Shown here: positions 1 through 11,939 of the stretch, piece after piece
Position numbering within the stretch: position 1 is the first letter of the stretch
Layout of the letters: each line of letters begins with the position of its first letter
Origin: Brienomyrus brachyistius
Lineage: Eukaryota; Chordata; Actinopteri; Osteoglossiformes; Mormyridae
DNA: 64,000 nt
Assembly (NCBI RefSeq): GCF_023856365.1
Contig: NW_026042703.1
Location: 1 to 64,000, forward strand
Reading direction: 5' to 3'
Notes under the pieces: generated by a model
Databases searched by the model: none
What the model saw: the letters and a program-made list of their open reading frames with translations, nothing else
What the model was told of the DNA's origin: nothing
Position numbers and translations under genes: made by a program

Positions 1-30
1 TGAGGGGGCGTGGCACACACGAGGATCGTA
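1..30 (-). repeat. Fragment of gypsy-like LTR
   Basis: The first bases, read on the minus strand, match the start of the LTR family seen at 8814, 35172 and 55510 (the shared block includes GTGTGCCACGCCCCCTGA). The copy is cut by the window edge, so only family membership can be stated. Confidence 0.35.
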
Positions 31-339
31 CAAGCAGGTCATGACACCAGCTTGGTTGCAGTTTCCTAGATTTAGTTTTTCTGGAAACGGGTATGAAGTT
101 CTTTTGCACTTGCAACAATGTGCTTTTAAAAAATTCCCATGCCTCTTCCACAGTATTGCTATTTAACTCCATCCGATTTACAGTTTCTAGTTTCAGTCTC
201 ATACCATTGAATTACCCTTCCTAACATTGTATACTTTTGTTTTGGACTTGGTTGAAGACTCAGGCAGCAGGAGTTGCCCCAACGTTGGTATGTCCTTATC
301 CATAAGGGGGAGTAAACGTTCTGGTTTCCCGACCTTATA

Positions 340-935
340 GATGAAGGAGTTGGGGGATGTTGCCAGTGACCTGCCGGATTCCAGGCAGAACAGGCCTCGC
401 TATGCCACAGCCCTTCAGAGACTGGGCCTTCCGTGCAGAACCTCTGCATCCAAATTAGACCAGTTGTTTAACAAAACCCTAAAATGGGGTTATTTTTGAC
501 ATGGAACGGGACTTTGATTCAACAACCCATTACTTAGTTGCGGCAAGTACCCAATATCAAGTATAGCTGCAAAGAATCTGCCAGAGATTTTCAGAGAAGT
601 TCCCCAGATGCATGGACTGGACTAAGGTGCGTCAGATTAAACAGGAGCCTGGTAAATTCTGTGAGCCCCACGCCAAGTGACTGATGGAAACATACTCCAG
701 CTACAGTGAGATGGACCCTCCAGCGGACCGAGAGTGGGATTCCCTCTGGGAGCGACAACTCGTGCAGTTGCTGGTGGATGAGCTGCAAACAGACATCAAG
801 AAGGACTTCCAACCTCACAATCATTTACCAAACCACTTCAGGTAACTTGTAAAGATGTAGGTATTGGAGTATTCACACATTCATTTGCAGTGTCCACCTC
901 CTGTCCGGTAAATTTGGCAGGACAAAATTTGAATA
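340..935 (+). pseudogene. Degraded retroviral-type gag/protease remnant
   Basis: Plus-strand translation in shifting frames gives a gag-like stretch at about 352-450 (Asp-Ser-Arg-Gln-Asn-Arg-Pro then ATALQRLGL) and another at 610-830 (KQEPGKF...). Both are homologous to the better-preserved minus-strand gag remnant at 35803-36030. At 900-935 the residues CPVNLAGQNL resemble the SPVNLLGRD-type segment of retroviral proteases. Stops and frameshifts break it, including an in-frame TGA near 678. It is an old, non-functional copy of a gag-pro-pol element. The integrase fragments at 3130-4065 could belong to the same insertion. Confidence 0.5.
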
Positions 936-1507
936 ACCTATAGGCCAGACTCATGAATGCGGCTGAACGAGTAAAGGTAGAACAGGTGGCCAATCCTGTT
1001 ATACAGTCCTAGTAGATTGAGAACCACCTGATTGCAACTGTAGTTGGAATCAAGGGCTGAGCAGCATGGTGGCCTGGGGGACAATTATGAAAACACAGAC
1101 CCACTGATATCCTTAAAACCCACAATCAAAAGAGGAGTCAGGATGGCCAGTGACATGTGCTGGCTAAATGGGGACAACAAAGAGAGAACAGAACAAGGCA
1201 GGGAGGGATTCTGACACAGGTGCCATGCTACTTTGTTTAAATATGCTGTAATGTTTTAGTGCAAGCCTTAGACAATGGAATCTCTGAATGACGCCGCAGT
1301 CTGGCTCTTTCTGAAGGTCCTATACTGTAACCGTCCTGAGAAGTTGTTTGCATGCACTTGCTGCCTTGACACTTGTTGATGTGCGTGTGCCCTGCTCGAG
1401 CAGTAAAGGGGAGATCACATGCAGAGCTGATTTTCTGTAGTTCCTTAGAATAAAAATAGAATATTCTCTTCAAATAGGAACACATGCTGCGTTTGATTAT
1501 TTCACTC
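936..1507. other. No recognised feature
   Basis: A/T-rich sequence without a recognisable domain. It may be further decayed retroelement sequence following the protease remnant. Confidence 0.4.
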
Positions 1508-1602
1508 CAACTCGGACAAAAACGTCACGAAAAACATCACTTCCCATTAGAAACGCCTCTTTTATGACGTTAATGTCTGACAGAATCTTCTTGTCCGAGT
1601 TG
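1508..1602. repeat. Short inverted-repeat element (MITE-like)
   Basis: A 95-bp block is bounded by perfect 12-bp inverted repeats: CAACTCGGACAA at 1508-1519 and TTGTCCGAGTTG at 1591-1602. It contains two ACGTCAC-like motifs. Related TTCCGAGTTG / AAGTTCCGAG pieces occur near 2392-2464. No clear target duplication is visible. Confidence 0.35.
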
Positions 1603-1700
1603 CCCCTGTGACGTAATTTCAACATGGCGGCTTACACACTCAACATTAATTCTATTTTACAAATCCTTAAAAATGTTTATTTTGTTAAATTTATTATTAT

Positions 1701-2056
1701 CCCATCCATCCATTTTCCAAACTGCTTATCCTACTGGGTCACGGGGGGTCCGGAGCCTATCCCGGAAGCAATGGGCACGAGGCTGGGAACAACCCAGGAT
1801 GGGGGGCCAGCCCATCGCAGGGCACACTCACACACACCATGCACTCTCACATGCATTCCTACGGGCAATTTAGCAAGTCCAATTAGCCTCAGCATGTTTT
1901 TGGACTGTGGGGGGGAACCGGAGTACCCGGAGGAAACCCCACGACGACATGGGGAGAACATGCAAACTCCACACACATGTGACCCAGGTGGAGATTTGAA
2001 CCTGGGTCCCAGAGGTGTGAGGCAACAGTGCTAACCAGTGCACGACCATACCGCCC
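1701..2056 (-). mobile_element. tRNA-derived SINE, family A, copy 1
   Basis: A full-length copy of the commonest repeat in this window, read backwards here. It begins with the (CCAT)n tail and ends with the tRNA-like head. On the minus strand the head holds an A-box-like TGGTGCAGTGG-type segment and a B-box-like GGTTCAAATCT-type segment, as expected of an RNA polymerase III promoter. Flanking ATTTATTATTAT on both sides looks like a target-site duplication. Other copies are at 4680, 6041, 31836 and 43936, with tail fragments at 25440 and 25530. Confidence 0.75.
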
Positions 2057-3129
2057 ATTTATTATTATTATTATTTATAATTATTAGTAATTATTAATGT
2101 AATTGCACGTGTTCGATTTAGAGAATACCATATTGTGACCGTAAACAGTATCCTAACATGCAATATCAGATTTTTACCAGACTTGTTAGTGTTTTTGGTT
2201 TGTTTGTAGTTTGTTTGCCTCTCGAAAAAAGAATATCGCTATGAATGTACTAAAATACTTTATAAAGCTTTTAATGTGGTTTGACTAGTTCCTGTTTCTT
2301 GTTTATTTGTCTGAAATAATAATCTTACTCCATAACTGCTAAAATATAAAGCAACAACACAGCAGCGTATTCATGGAGGCAGCCATGTTTGTTCCGAGTT
2401 GTGCTAGCTTGAACGGGAGATTGTTGGATGTGATGTCACCCAATTTGGAATTTCCAAGTTCCGAGAGAAAAACGAACGCACCACAAGACTCTGGCTGGAA
2501 ATTTCTACAATAGAGCCATTTAGTTATTTCTAGAAAAATATTTAGAGCCAATGACCTGATGTCATTGTAACACAGGTCACTGTCCGTGGTGCTGAATTCT
2601 CTACTTGATGGGCTGGTGCTGAATGAATATGACAGCTGGCCAACATGTCTGTGTGCTTCCACTGACTGGCACCCAGACATATAATGACTTTTAACAATGA
2701 GGAGGGAAACGTCCAGACAGGAAATTAGTCAACAGTAATTAGTAATCACATATAGTTCGCATTTATCATGATGTAAAATTCAAAAACCTTTTTATATTAT
2801 TAAGGGATAAATGTAATTGAGTTTTAATGTATCCTTTCCGCTCTTAAAATCGCAAATTATTTCTGACTATTAATCTGCACATTTTAATAATTTCATTAAT
2901 ATTACCTAATTGGTTTGTCTTTTTTATTAAATTTTAAAACTAGCTGTACAATTGTTGATGTTGTTGCTGTTCTGAATGTCATTGGCCTGTTGCCTTACGT
3001 CTGTCTAAACATGAGTGAGGGGATGGATGCACTATTCTATGGGGGCCTCTGTAGAGAATAAATGATCCTAATTTTATATTGAGAGAGATGGTTAATTCCT
3101 TTTTAATCCATACTGCGTTCAGAGCCCCT
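2057..3129. other. No recognised gene
   Basis: A/T-rich sequence. Open frames are short and resemble nothing I recognise. A pair of TCCGAG-containing motifs around 2392-2464 is the only structure noted. Confidence 0.4.
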
Positions 3130-3212
3130 GTTCTGCCGTTGATCACTGCTGCATATCATCCCCAAACCAATGGCCTGGATGAGAAAACGAATGATGACAT
3201 AAAATGGTAAGT
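3130..3212 (+). pseudogene. Integrase core fragment
   Basis: Translation gives ITAAYHPQTNGLDEKTNDD, the region around the catalytic glutamate of retroelement integrases (family pattern YHPQTNGLxERxN). Here the first acidic position reads D-E rather than the usual E-R. Only about 28 residues remain. Confidence 0.55.
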
Positions 3213-3309
3213 CTGTTTTTGAGGTTGTTTTAGAACTGTGTGAGACAGGCTCTATTCTTTTAACATTACATCAGGAATTACTGATATTATTGACAATCAA
3301 TCCCTTAAT

Positions 3310-3545
3310 ATACAGTATCTCACAAAAGTGAGTACACCCCACACATTTTTGTAAATATTTTATTATATCTTTTCAAGGGACAACGTTAAAGATATGAAAC
3401 TCTGATAGAATGTAAAGTAATCAGTGTACAGCTTGTATAATGGTGTAAATTTGATGTCCCCTCAAAATAACTCAACACACAGCCATTAATGTCTGAACTG
3501 CTGGCAACAAAAGTGAGATTAAAAATGATTTGTGGCAAGATCGGA
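3310..3545. repeat. Dispersed DNA-transposon-like repeat
   Basis: This resembles a repeat widespread in fish genomes that opens with a CACAAAAGTGAGTACACCCC motif (here 3330-3349) and contains GGCAACAAAAGTGAG near its far end. It separates the two integrase fragments on either side and so probably inserted into that older element. Family assignment is from memory of the motif only. Confidence 0.4.
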
Positions 3546-3870
3546 TCATGTGTGTTGAAGAGTTTCTTATGACTGACAAGTAGTTATTTAAAAACATATC
3601 TTGAAACAGCAAATTACATTGTTCTTAATGCTTTTAGAAAATGACTCTTTATAATGATCTGTGAATAATAATAATTTGCTATGAATGTTTTTCCACTTCA
3701 GCTTTCCACAATTATTCTTCCCGATGAGAAAAGCTACGGCACGTTTTTTGATGAAAAAAATAAAGTAGTTGAGACAATAAGCAACAACAGCTGAAAACAT
3801 CTCCTAGTCACAGGAAAAACAGAAGCAGGCATGTGGTAAACGAATACAAAAGAGGTACCAAAACACAGTT

Positions 3871-4065
3871 TATCATGTTGGAGATGAGGCGCTTCTGTTC
3901 AACATGAGGAAGCGGGGACGGAAAGGAGGAAGAACGGAACCGGATTTTACCGGACCTTATGTCATCCAGGCAATATGTGGCAAGCTGGTTACACTGTCTA
4001 ATTCTGAAGGGGCAACTTTAAAGAACAAATACAATGTAAACCACATACAGAAGGAGCCAAACTGA
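3871..4065 (+). pseudogene. Integrase C-terminal (GPY/F-like) fragment
   Basis: An open 64-residue stretch ends at a TGA at 4063-4065. It contains GDEALLFNMRKRGRKGG, then FTGPYVI, then LKNKYNVNHI. This is the layout of the GPY/F module that closes integrases of Ty3/gypsy and related elements, including the GPY triplet and a final N-H-I segment. It probably belongs with the core fragment at 3130. The frame lacks an upstream start, so it is a remnant, not a gene. Confidence 0.6.
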
Positions 4066-4152
4066 TGTCCCAAGTCAGGAATCACACAAGGTGCCAGAAG
4101 AGTATAAGACCAGTAAACCTCCCTCTAGCGCAGAGCTTCTGACAATCGAGAA

Positions 4153-4905
4153 GGATGCTGACAGTTGAAAAAAAACTCATGTCTGTGTGTTATGAAAGAA
4201 TATCAATAAATGTTTCCGAAAGGGGATGACTCATTTGGTAATTATTTACGGCTTATGTTATGGCTGCCAATTTACAGTCTTTACTGAAGTCTGACTTCTT
4301 TTGAGTCACCTTTAATATAGATTGGACACTCTCTATGCAATGTGCAATACTTACATAGATGGTAAATGTTTACCTGCTTGCACAGATGGATGATTAGGTA
4401 ATTAGTGTAAGTGTGTGTGTGCGTTCAATCGCATGTATGTCCAAGGTCCATAGTAAATAATATACACTGATCAAGAGATGCCCGAAAGTGGATAAAAGAG
4501 GACATTAGTGGGTGTATCACTTAGTGTAACGCGTGCAGGAAAATGAGCAGGACTGCAAGCCATATAATGACCCTTGTCTAGCTCTTAATACAGTATGCAT
4601 ACAGTGATGTATCTACAATGGACAGCTACTATGAGCAGATAGCACAGTACAGGTGCTTATAAGATCTGTATGCTATTTCCATCCATCCATCCATTGTCCA
4701 AACCGCTTATCCTACTGGGTCGTGGGGGGTCTGGAGCCTATCCCGGAAGCAATGGGCACGAGGCAGGGAACAACCCAGGATGGGGAGCCAGCCCATCACA
4801 GGGCACACTCACACACTATTCACTCATACATGCATACCTACGGGCAATTTAGTAACTCCAGTTAGCCTCAGCATATTCTCAGCATATTCTTGGACTGCGG
4901 GAGGA
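4153..4905 (+). repeat. Left arm of 2.65 kb inverted duplication
   Basis: From GGATGCTGACAGTTG onward this arm is the near-exact reverse complement of 6041-6803. The match includes about 520 bp of unique sequence plus the 3' part of a SINE (4680 onward). The arms are separated by about 1.1 kb. Short indels and a (CA)n expansion in the right arm are the main differences. Confidence 0.85.
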
Positions 4906-5028
4906 AACCCCACGACGACATGGGGAGAACATGCAAACTCCACACCCATGTGACCCAGGCAGAGACTCGAACCCGGGTCCCAGAGGTGTGAGGCAACAGT
5001 GCTAACCACTGCACCACCATGCCGCCCC
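4680..5028 (-). mobile_element. tRNA-derived SINE, family A, copy 2
   Basis: A complete 349-bp insertion flanked by perfect 14-bp target duplications, CTGTATGCTATTTC at 4666-4679 and 5029-5042. It shows the (CCAT)n tail at its left and the tRNA-like head with B-box-like sequence at its right, so it is inserted in minus orientation. Its left target duplication is also present, inverted, in the right arm at 6263-6276. The insertion therefore predates the inverted duplication. Confidence 0.88.
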
Positions 5029-5042
5029 CTGTATGCTATTTC

Positions 5043-6040
5043 ATTCTATAAAAAGAAACTTACTGTACTGTACAATAAAGTATTTCACCACTGCTTCTTC
5101 CTCAGCTCCCACTGTTTGCTAGCACATGCATCTTTTGATTTCTTAGTGCAATCTGTGCTTTATTTTTTTTTTGTGAAATGTAAGTGCAGTATCTGTTTAT
5201 TAAGTGCTGTGGTTTAATATGTACATTATTATTTCAGTACTGTGTATACTGTCCTTAATGTCTTGCCTCTCTCGTATAACTTGAGATACGCCCAAATTGA
5301 CTTGCAACAAGTGGTCCTGGTTCCAAATGCGGAAGGCGATGGATACCTGTATTTTATATGCTGTAGTGTGCTGGGTGTCAGACATTGCAATGCACCTTGC
5401 TTTGATCTTGACCTGTTAGATCAGAGGGAGGTAATCTTATCCAGAAAGGGCCACTGTGTATGATGGTTTTCACTGCAACTCTCTTAACAGCGAACCTAAC
5501 AGTTATCCCAATACCTTGATCTTGCTAGCATATTTAAATGTGTACCTATTCAGGAATAGAGTGGTGAAGGCATTCAGAGGAGGACTGATGATTATCAGAG
5601 GGAACAAAGGGGCTGGGTACTTGTCAGTATCCAGTAGAACCACCAGACTCCTACACTGAATGGTTCTGGATGTGGCACAGACGTTAATCCCTCTGTATTA
5701 GGGGATCCGTCTCCAGTTTGTACTCTTCTAGTTAATAGGTAGATTATCAGGCAGTTTTTCACCCTAGTCCAGTACTCATTGACAGCCTAATACACCGTGT
5801 TTCAGTTTGTCTTGATAGTCAATACATGTCACAGGATGTACATTACTCTGATGGGCAGGCCCTCTTACATATGATGGAAATTGCAATACCTACTTTTGGC
5901 CACGAGATGGCAGCAAGAAAATAGAAAAATTATTTTCCCACGGTCTACTAGCAGCTTTTAGATGTTAATTCTTCATAAAAATAATTTGACTTGATCCAAT
6001 GTATTTTTAATACAAACAATTACCACACAAAGCTGCTAGT
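5043..6040. other. Spacer between inverted arms; nothing recognised
   Basis: The sequence between the two arms contains several short open frames with no recognisable domains. Position 5900-5913 reads CCACGAGATGGCAG, which fits the CTCF core consensus at 13 of 14 positions. Confidence 0.4.
5900..5913 (+). promoter_or_regulatory. Candidate CTCF-type motif
   Basis: CCACGAGATGGCAG matches CCASYAGRKGGCRS except at the Y position. This is a motif match only; occupancy cannot be judged from sequence. Confidence 0.25.
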
Positions 6041-6803
6041 TTCCTCCGGTTTCCCCCCACAGTCCAAAAACATGCTGAGGCTAATTGGAGTAGCTAAATT
6101 GCCCGTAGGTGTGCATGTGTGAGTGAATGGTGTGTGAGTGTGAGCTGTGATGGGCTGGCCCCCCATCCTGGGTTCTTCCCTGCCTCGTGCCCATTGATTC
6201 CGGGATAGACTCCGGACCCCCTGTGACCCAGTAGGATAAGCGGTTTGGACAATGGATGGATGGAAATAGCATACAGATTAAGCACCTGTACTGTGCTATC
6301 TGCTTATAGTAGCTGTCCATTGTAGATACATCACTGTATGCATACTGTATTAAGAGCTAGATAAGGACAGTGGGTCATTATATGGCTTGCAGTCCTGCTC
6401 ATTTTCCTGCACCCGTTACACTAAGTGATACACCCACTAATGTCCTCTTTCATCCACTTTCAGGCATCTCTTGATCAGTGTATATTACTTACTATGGACC
6501 TTGGACATACATGCGATTGGACACACACACACACACACACACACTTACACTAATTACCTAATCAACCATCTGTGCAAGCAAGTAAACATGTACCATCTAT
6601 ATAAGTATTGTACATAGCATAGAGAGTGTCCAATCTATATTAAAGGTGACTCGAAAGAAGTCAGACTTTAGTAAAGACTGTAAATTTCTCAGCCATAACA
6701 TAAGCCGTAAATAATTACCAAATGAGTCATCCCCTTTCGGAAACATTTATTGATATTCTTTCATAACACACAGACATGAGTTTTTTTTCAACTGTCAGCA
6801 TCC
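6041..6803 (-). repeat. Right arm of inverted duplication (with SINE copy 3)
   Basis: The reverse complement of 4153-4905. Positions 6041-6262 are a SINE truncated at its tRNA head and ending in GGATGGATGG. Next comes the inverted former target site GAAATAGCATACAG, then the unique arm sequence down to CTGTCAGCATCC at 6803. A (CA)n run near 6520-6544 is longer than its counterpart in the left arm. Confidence 0.85.
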
Positions 6804-8808
6804 GATCCAAACGGGATTCCCATTTCCTTTCTGTGGGATCCAACAGAACACGGGCTGACCATCAGTCAACATGTCTTCAACCGTGCAGGACAGGACCCAG
6901 TCCAGGCCAAACCTCACGGTGCTGGTGTTAATAAAAAAAATGTAAGGAACATGCAGCTGCAGCTCACACACAAACACAGTCCACAGCATCCAGAAAAAGG
7001 TCAGGCCTTTTTCTTCTTTAGCTGACTCCGCCCAGACCTCGCCCCCTTTCTGGGCGCCTCGCACTATGCCTTTGAACTGGCCCTGCAGCTTGGCCCGTTT
7101 CCTGTTTCCCAATGCAAGTCATAAGATTCACCCGTAAATGATATTTTGAATCGGAACGATATTTATTACTATTGTTTAGATTAAATATATAACGGTTTAA
7201 TGATTGAATATAACTTGATATTGTTGTTTGTGTTGTTTAGTTTGAGGTTCTAGTTTCTGTCTTTATCCGCTTTCGTTTCAGTAGGCAGCTGGTTCATCCC
7301 AGGCTCAGGGTCTCTCTGCTCTTCATCAAACCCACACCCCCAGTTTGGGAGCACCCTCTCCCTCTCCTCCCCCCACGGCTGTGACTGTTACTCCTCCTTG
7401 AGGAGTAACTGCTCCGCCCCCTATCCCAGCCCCTATACCCACAGGAGTGCATCACCCAGTGAGCCGCCGCCCTGCCTGTCCCCTCACACAAGCACACACT
7501 GAAATCATGGTCCTAAGCTCTCTGTGTGGGTCACCACGATAGTACAGCACACCGACGATTACCCTCTGACTGAATCAGAATCAGCTTTATTTGGCCAAGT
7601 ATGTTCACACATATTGGGAATAGTTAGACATTTAATCAAAATAATTAAGACAAGACATAAACATACAGTTCTGTTGATATGCGACGCATATAACCTCTGC
7701 ATTCACAGCACTGCTTCAGTTATCGAAGAGCAAATTTCGAAAACTCACTCAGTCCGATAACCTAAAGTAATAAGTCATAATCCTCTTCATACGTTGCAGT
7801 AATGGGAATGAAATCTCACTCAGTGTTTATGTAATGGAGCAATGGAATTTCGTGAAATTTCCAAAAGTCCACAGAAATATTTAGAAAAACATTCCTGCAG
7901 ACTGAGTTTTTGATATTTGCTTTTCAATTAACACAATTTTCTTCAGTCTGAGGTTTAACAGAATTCAGCCATATGCTGTTCAAAAAAAACTACACAGAAC
8001 AAAAACAGAATGGACTTTACATCTGTCTGAAAGGAAAGTTGACACAGGCTGCAGCAGTGAACAAATCAATCAATGTATTAAAGTTAGGCATTAAGTAACT
8101 GGAGGCAGTATATACATAACATGATAACATGCCTTTTCTGTATTGACCATATTAAGGACGCTGTAACACTGCCCACCACATACCTGCTTCATTTATTGTT
8201 TTATACTTGCAGCTGCTTATTCAGACAGCTCGTCTACCTGTCTGTCCATGTTGCCCTCCCATGACAACTGGTCCAGCCTACAGGTGCCGTCCCATTCCGG
8301 CATGTTACCCATGAGTCATAGCGGCACCTCCGGGAGCAGCTCCAGGTGAGCCCGTGCCTCCCCTCCCCCACCTGTCCCCATGCTGAGTCTCGGGCCCCCG
8401 TCTTCCCTCTTGTTCTCGCCTATACCCACATCCTGGCCTGTGTCTGCATCGTCTCACCTCGTTAACAGGACTTTCGCCTTCTTCTGTCCTGATCCATTCA
8501 GGCCCATCATTCTGGGACATGCTTTGATTTATTTCGCCATAGTTACTCTTTGTTTTCCTTTGTACTTTGCACTCTACAAGTAAAATGAATAAAAAATAGG
8601 CATTATTTTGATATTGTTTTAGTACAGTGACACTAGTATATTTGTTGTTGTTTCCAGGCAACACTGCATGCTGATTTAACGTCTTTCCTTAATCTCCACC
8701 CCATTGCTCACACACAGCCAGTATCCCAGTTTGTGGTCAATGAGCTCCTCCTCACTCACCCCAGTCTCCTAGTCCAGTGGAATGTCCAACAGCTTGGGCT
8801 CTCAGTTC
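6804..8808. other. No recognised gene
   Basis: Intergenic sequence with a minus-strand open frame of 105 codons (6795-7112) and a 119-codon one (8305-8664). I recognise no domain in either, and no splice-supported structure. Both are more likely chance frames. Confidence 0.4.
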
Positions 8809-8813
8809 CTGCG

Positions 8814-9090
8814 TGTCATGCCCGGCTCGTCCGCTCCTCCTGTGTGCCACGCCCCCTGATTACCCACGTGTTTTCTCCCGATTTGTACCCAGCTGTATCT
8901 AGTTAATTTGCTCAGTCCTGTGTATTTCAGTCCGTGTCTTACCTGAGTCCAGTGTCTGTCATTGATGTTTGTATGCGTGAGATGTTTCCCCGTCCGCGCT
9001 TCCTAATTAAACTCCCGTTTTTGCCTGTCCGCTTGCTCCTTGCACGCCTTGCCCGCACGATCGCCTGCCTGCTTGTACCCGATCGTGACA
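8814..9090 (+). mobile_element. Solo LTR, gypsy-like
   Basis: A 277-bp element starts TGTCATGCCCGG and ends GATCGTGACA, so it has TG..CA termini. It is flanked by perfect 5-bp target duplications CTGCG (8809-8813 and 9091-9095). An AATTAAA poly(A)-type signal lies near 9003. No internal region is present, so this is a product of LTR-LTR recombination. Related LTRs are at 1, 35172 and 55510. Confidence 0.85.
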
Positions 9091-9095
9091 CTGCG

Positions 9096-10562
9096 CAGCT
9101 CTACAACTCATTACCCAGGGCTCTCGCACCCGGCCACAGTGCCCCTCTCAGGCTCCCCGCTGTATGACAGCACTGCCCCATCGGAAGTTCATGAAGCCTC
9201 ACAGTACGACGCCTCTCCCCACGCGCGCTTAGCCACCACCGGGACTCCCATCACTCCTCCTTCCCTGTAGGGCGGCGCACTTCCATTATTATTACAGTTT
9301 CTACTGTCACTCTGTTGCTTTTCCTGGTGCTGGACTTTTGACAGATAAATACATTATTTGTTGCATTCAGTGACAAAAGATTGGTCTGTTTAACACCCTC
9401 AGTCTCCACCCTATGAGCCCCTTGTTGGCGGCAGAATCAGGAAGATGTCGGAGAAAGCAGAGGTAAAGTGAATAGTCACCTCGACAATAATGTGAAAACC
9501 GCTAATGGTGATCATGCCTGTGTGGGTGAAATGGATCACCACAGTATAAGCGGATGATGATTATAGACGATTTTTCCCTTTTTCTTTATGTCTGTTTACC
9601 ATCTAATAGGCATTTTTTTTCTTTGGGATGCGTCTAGGTCAGATACGACCAAAATATTTTTCTCATTTCAGAAGTGAAAAAAAATATTGCTCTCAGATTC
9701 TGTTCAGTTGTAGTTTTTTAAAATAACCTTGATTTGTGTTTGTTTAAAATGCCATTACCTGTTGCTTACTGGGCCGCTGAAAATGTCTGGCCCAGCTAAA
9801 TTTCTTGGTTTAAAAATCTGGCCCAACTACTTTCCAGACCTGGACTAGCCCTACTGAATCATACACTAATGTTATTCTGTTATGTGGGCTGTTGTGATAG
9901 GGAGATTTGCTGGATGCTGCACGACGGGTGGTGTCCCTGCTGCAGAATGCCCTGTCTGAAGCAGCACCTAGAGACAGTGAGGGTTGTTGTTATCACCTTA
10001 ATATTGTATATACGCAATCTGTTATTTCTTAACTAATATAATTGTAAGGTATTCTTCTAATATATTGTGCACAGCCAACAAAAAAGAGAAAAATGCAAAA
10101 CCAAAGGAAGGCTTTCTTTTCTCTTAAAAGTCTTTTTTCTAAACCAACTGAGAGTCAGTTAGAGGGGTGTTCATTATCAGTATTGTTGCTGGCATTTCTG
10201 AAAATGTGCCAATTTTAGTCAAGTGGCTACTTTTCAAATGCAGTCCCTGGCCAAGATGAAGAAAGTTCATGAAGACTACATGATAATATTAAGCACTGAC
10301 ATAACAAACAACATTTTTTACATGCAAAATATACAGGAAATATACACTGCAACAGGCTAGGATAGACAAATAACCAAATACACTTGCAAGCCTGACCACT
10401 TTAGACCCCAGATTAGAAAATTGGTGAATGAGCATATATTTTTTCCAAGTTTTGTTTTGCTTTCAAGTTCTCACAAATAAAAAAAAAAAAAAGATTTTCC
10501 CACTATAGCCAGATCCAGTTTCTGTGGGGGGCGGGGGGGGGGGTGACAATTTGTAGTAATAA
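9096..10562. other. No recognised gene; possible short exon
   Basis: Mostly A/T-rich. A short segment at 9901-9978 is open (GDLLDAARRVVSLLQNAL) and is preceded by an AG, but no neighbouring exon or family could be assigned. Homopolymer A and G runs lie at 10480-10545. Confidence 0.35.
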
Positions 10563-11394
10563 CTATTTCCTGCTGAAAACCACTGGTAAACTATCCACAT
10601 GTCTCTGAATATCTGTGAGTCCCGAGACCTCCATGACAGATAGATATAAGTTGCTAGTGTTGATCGGCAGGAAATCTTCTCCAAAGCCCCACCACCACCT
10701 CACACCAATCCACCCAGGGTTTACTCCAAATAAATTTGCTGGTAATACAAACCGGATCAACTTGTGGTTTGTGTCCACGTGTACTAGAGACAAAGGCCCT
10801 GGTACATTCTGCGTACAACACAGCCAAGACTTGACAACCTTTATATGATGCGCATGGAATCAACCCTATGCATGGAGGCTGCAACTCTTCTCCACCGAAC
10901 CCTGTAGCCCATTGACTGCAGCCTGCATTGACTATCCTGTAGCCTGCATTTGGTAGATCATTCTTGACAGAAGAAACCAAATTGTCAAGTTCCCTAACAC
11001 AGAGCTCATACTCTTTTATTCTTCTTAAGATTGTTCTTCTTGAAACACCCATCAGTGTGGCTATGCAAGGCACAGGAAGTTGAGTATGGAGCATTTCTTT
11101 CAAACATTGTTCTTCAATCAAAATCTTGGGTCGTCTATTGGTGGCAGCGACTTCCTGTGTGACACATGGGGCTGGACGTTCCAGATGTGCCCTCACAAGG
11201 TCAAAGAGCTCTTGCAAAGCCAGGGTGATAGCAGGAGGTACTTCAATGTGATTAGACAGGGCCTGCAGAAGATACAGCTCCTGATGACAAAGGAACTCCA
11301 GGTAATCCAAATTTAGTGGAGTCGCGCTGAATCCTATTTCTATTTTATGCAGAAGACTTTCGAGAAGGTGGTATCTGAGCTGTTCACAGAACAA
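10563..11394 (-). pseudogene. Decayed integrase-type transposase
   Basis: The minus strand opens with a 246-codon frame at 10654-11394. Its first half looks like the N-terminal region of fish integrase-core transposon proteins: a leucine-rich helical segment, then a helix-turn-helix-like piece (LMGVSRRTILRRIKEYEL), then PNAGYRIV. The frame then loses the family pattern. A second minus-strand frame (10563-10793) picks up HVDTNHKLIR, the start of the integrase catalytic core, where the Asp is the first catalytic acid. One or more frameshifts therefore lie at about 10790-10900, and the rest of the catalytic domain is not visible. It is non-functional unless these are sequencing errors. Confidence 0.6.
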
Positions 11395-11939
11395 ATTATA
11401 GTTAATGAGGTGTCAAGATCTTGTCTCTGATCCACACACTAGGCCTACCATTCAAAAGTTTTAATTATGAAAATGAAATGTTTTTGTTTTGTGAGGTGCT
11501 TGTTCATGTATGATGATGTAGTGGCTGCTCTGTTTGACCGTGGTAAACCTTTTCACAAACAATATAAGTGAAGAAGTATGACATTAGATCTAAGGACCAG
11601 AGTATAATAAAGTTAAATAAAATCCATCAAAAACACTTACTCAGTGGAGATTCCAATGTAGTAGGCAGACAACTTTATGGCTTTAATAATGAGTGTATTT
11701 AGCAGCTACAAGGACAAAAGATATTATAAACCTCTCCATTTTAATGCTAATTTAATAAACATTAACAGATAGCACTTAAGGTGGTTTCGCCTATAGTCTG
11801 CTAACACTAACCCGAGAACTAATATCTGAGGAGCGTTCTTCCCAGGATTTGAATTTATTAAATTGGTTTTGTGATGTTGTATTAAGAAATTTTATTCACA
11901 ATGCAATTTACCGTACATTGGCCCATTCTTTTATATACG
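11395..11939. other. No recognised feature
   Basis: A/T-rich sequence between the transposase remnant and the LTR-like block. I see no exon-like or repeat structure. Confidence 0.4.

Noticed and set aside
1624..2058. 136-codon frame at 1624-2034 and similar frames at 4653 and 6081
   Set aside because: Encoded by the tRNA-SINE consensus; the same peptide recurs at every SINE copy.
4153..6803. Autonomous transposon with long terminal inverted repeats
   Set aside because: No transposase in the spacer, no flanking duplication, and arms include a shared SINE insertion, favouring a local inverted duplication.
8305..8664. 119-codon minus-strand gene
   Set aside because: No domain, no start context, no related copy; composition-driven.
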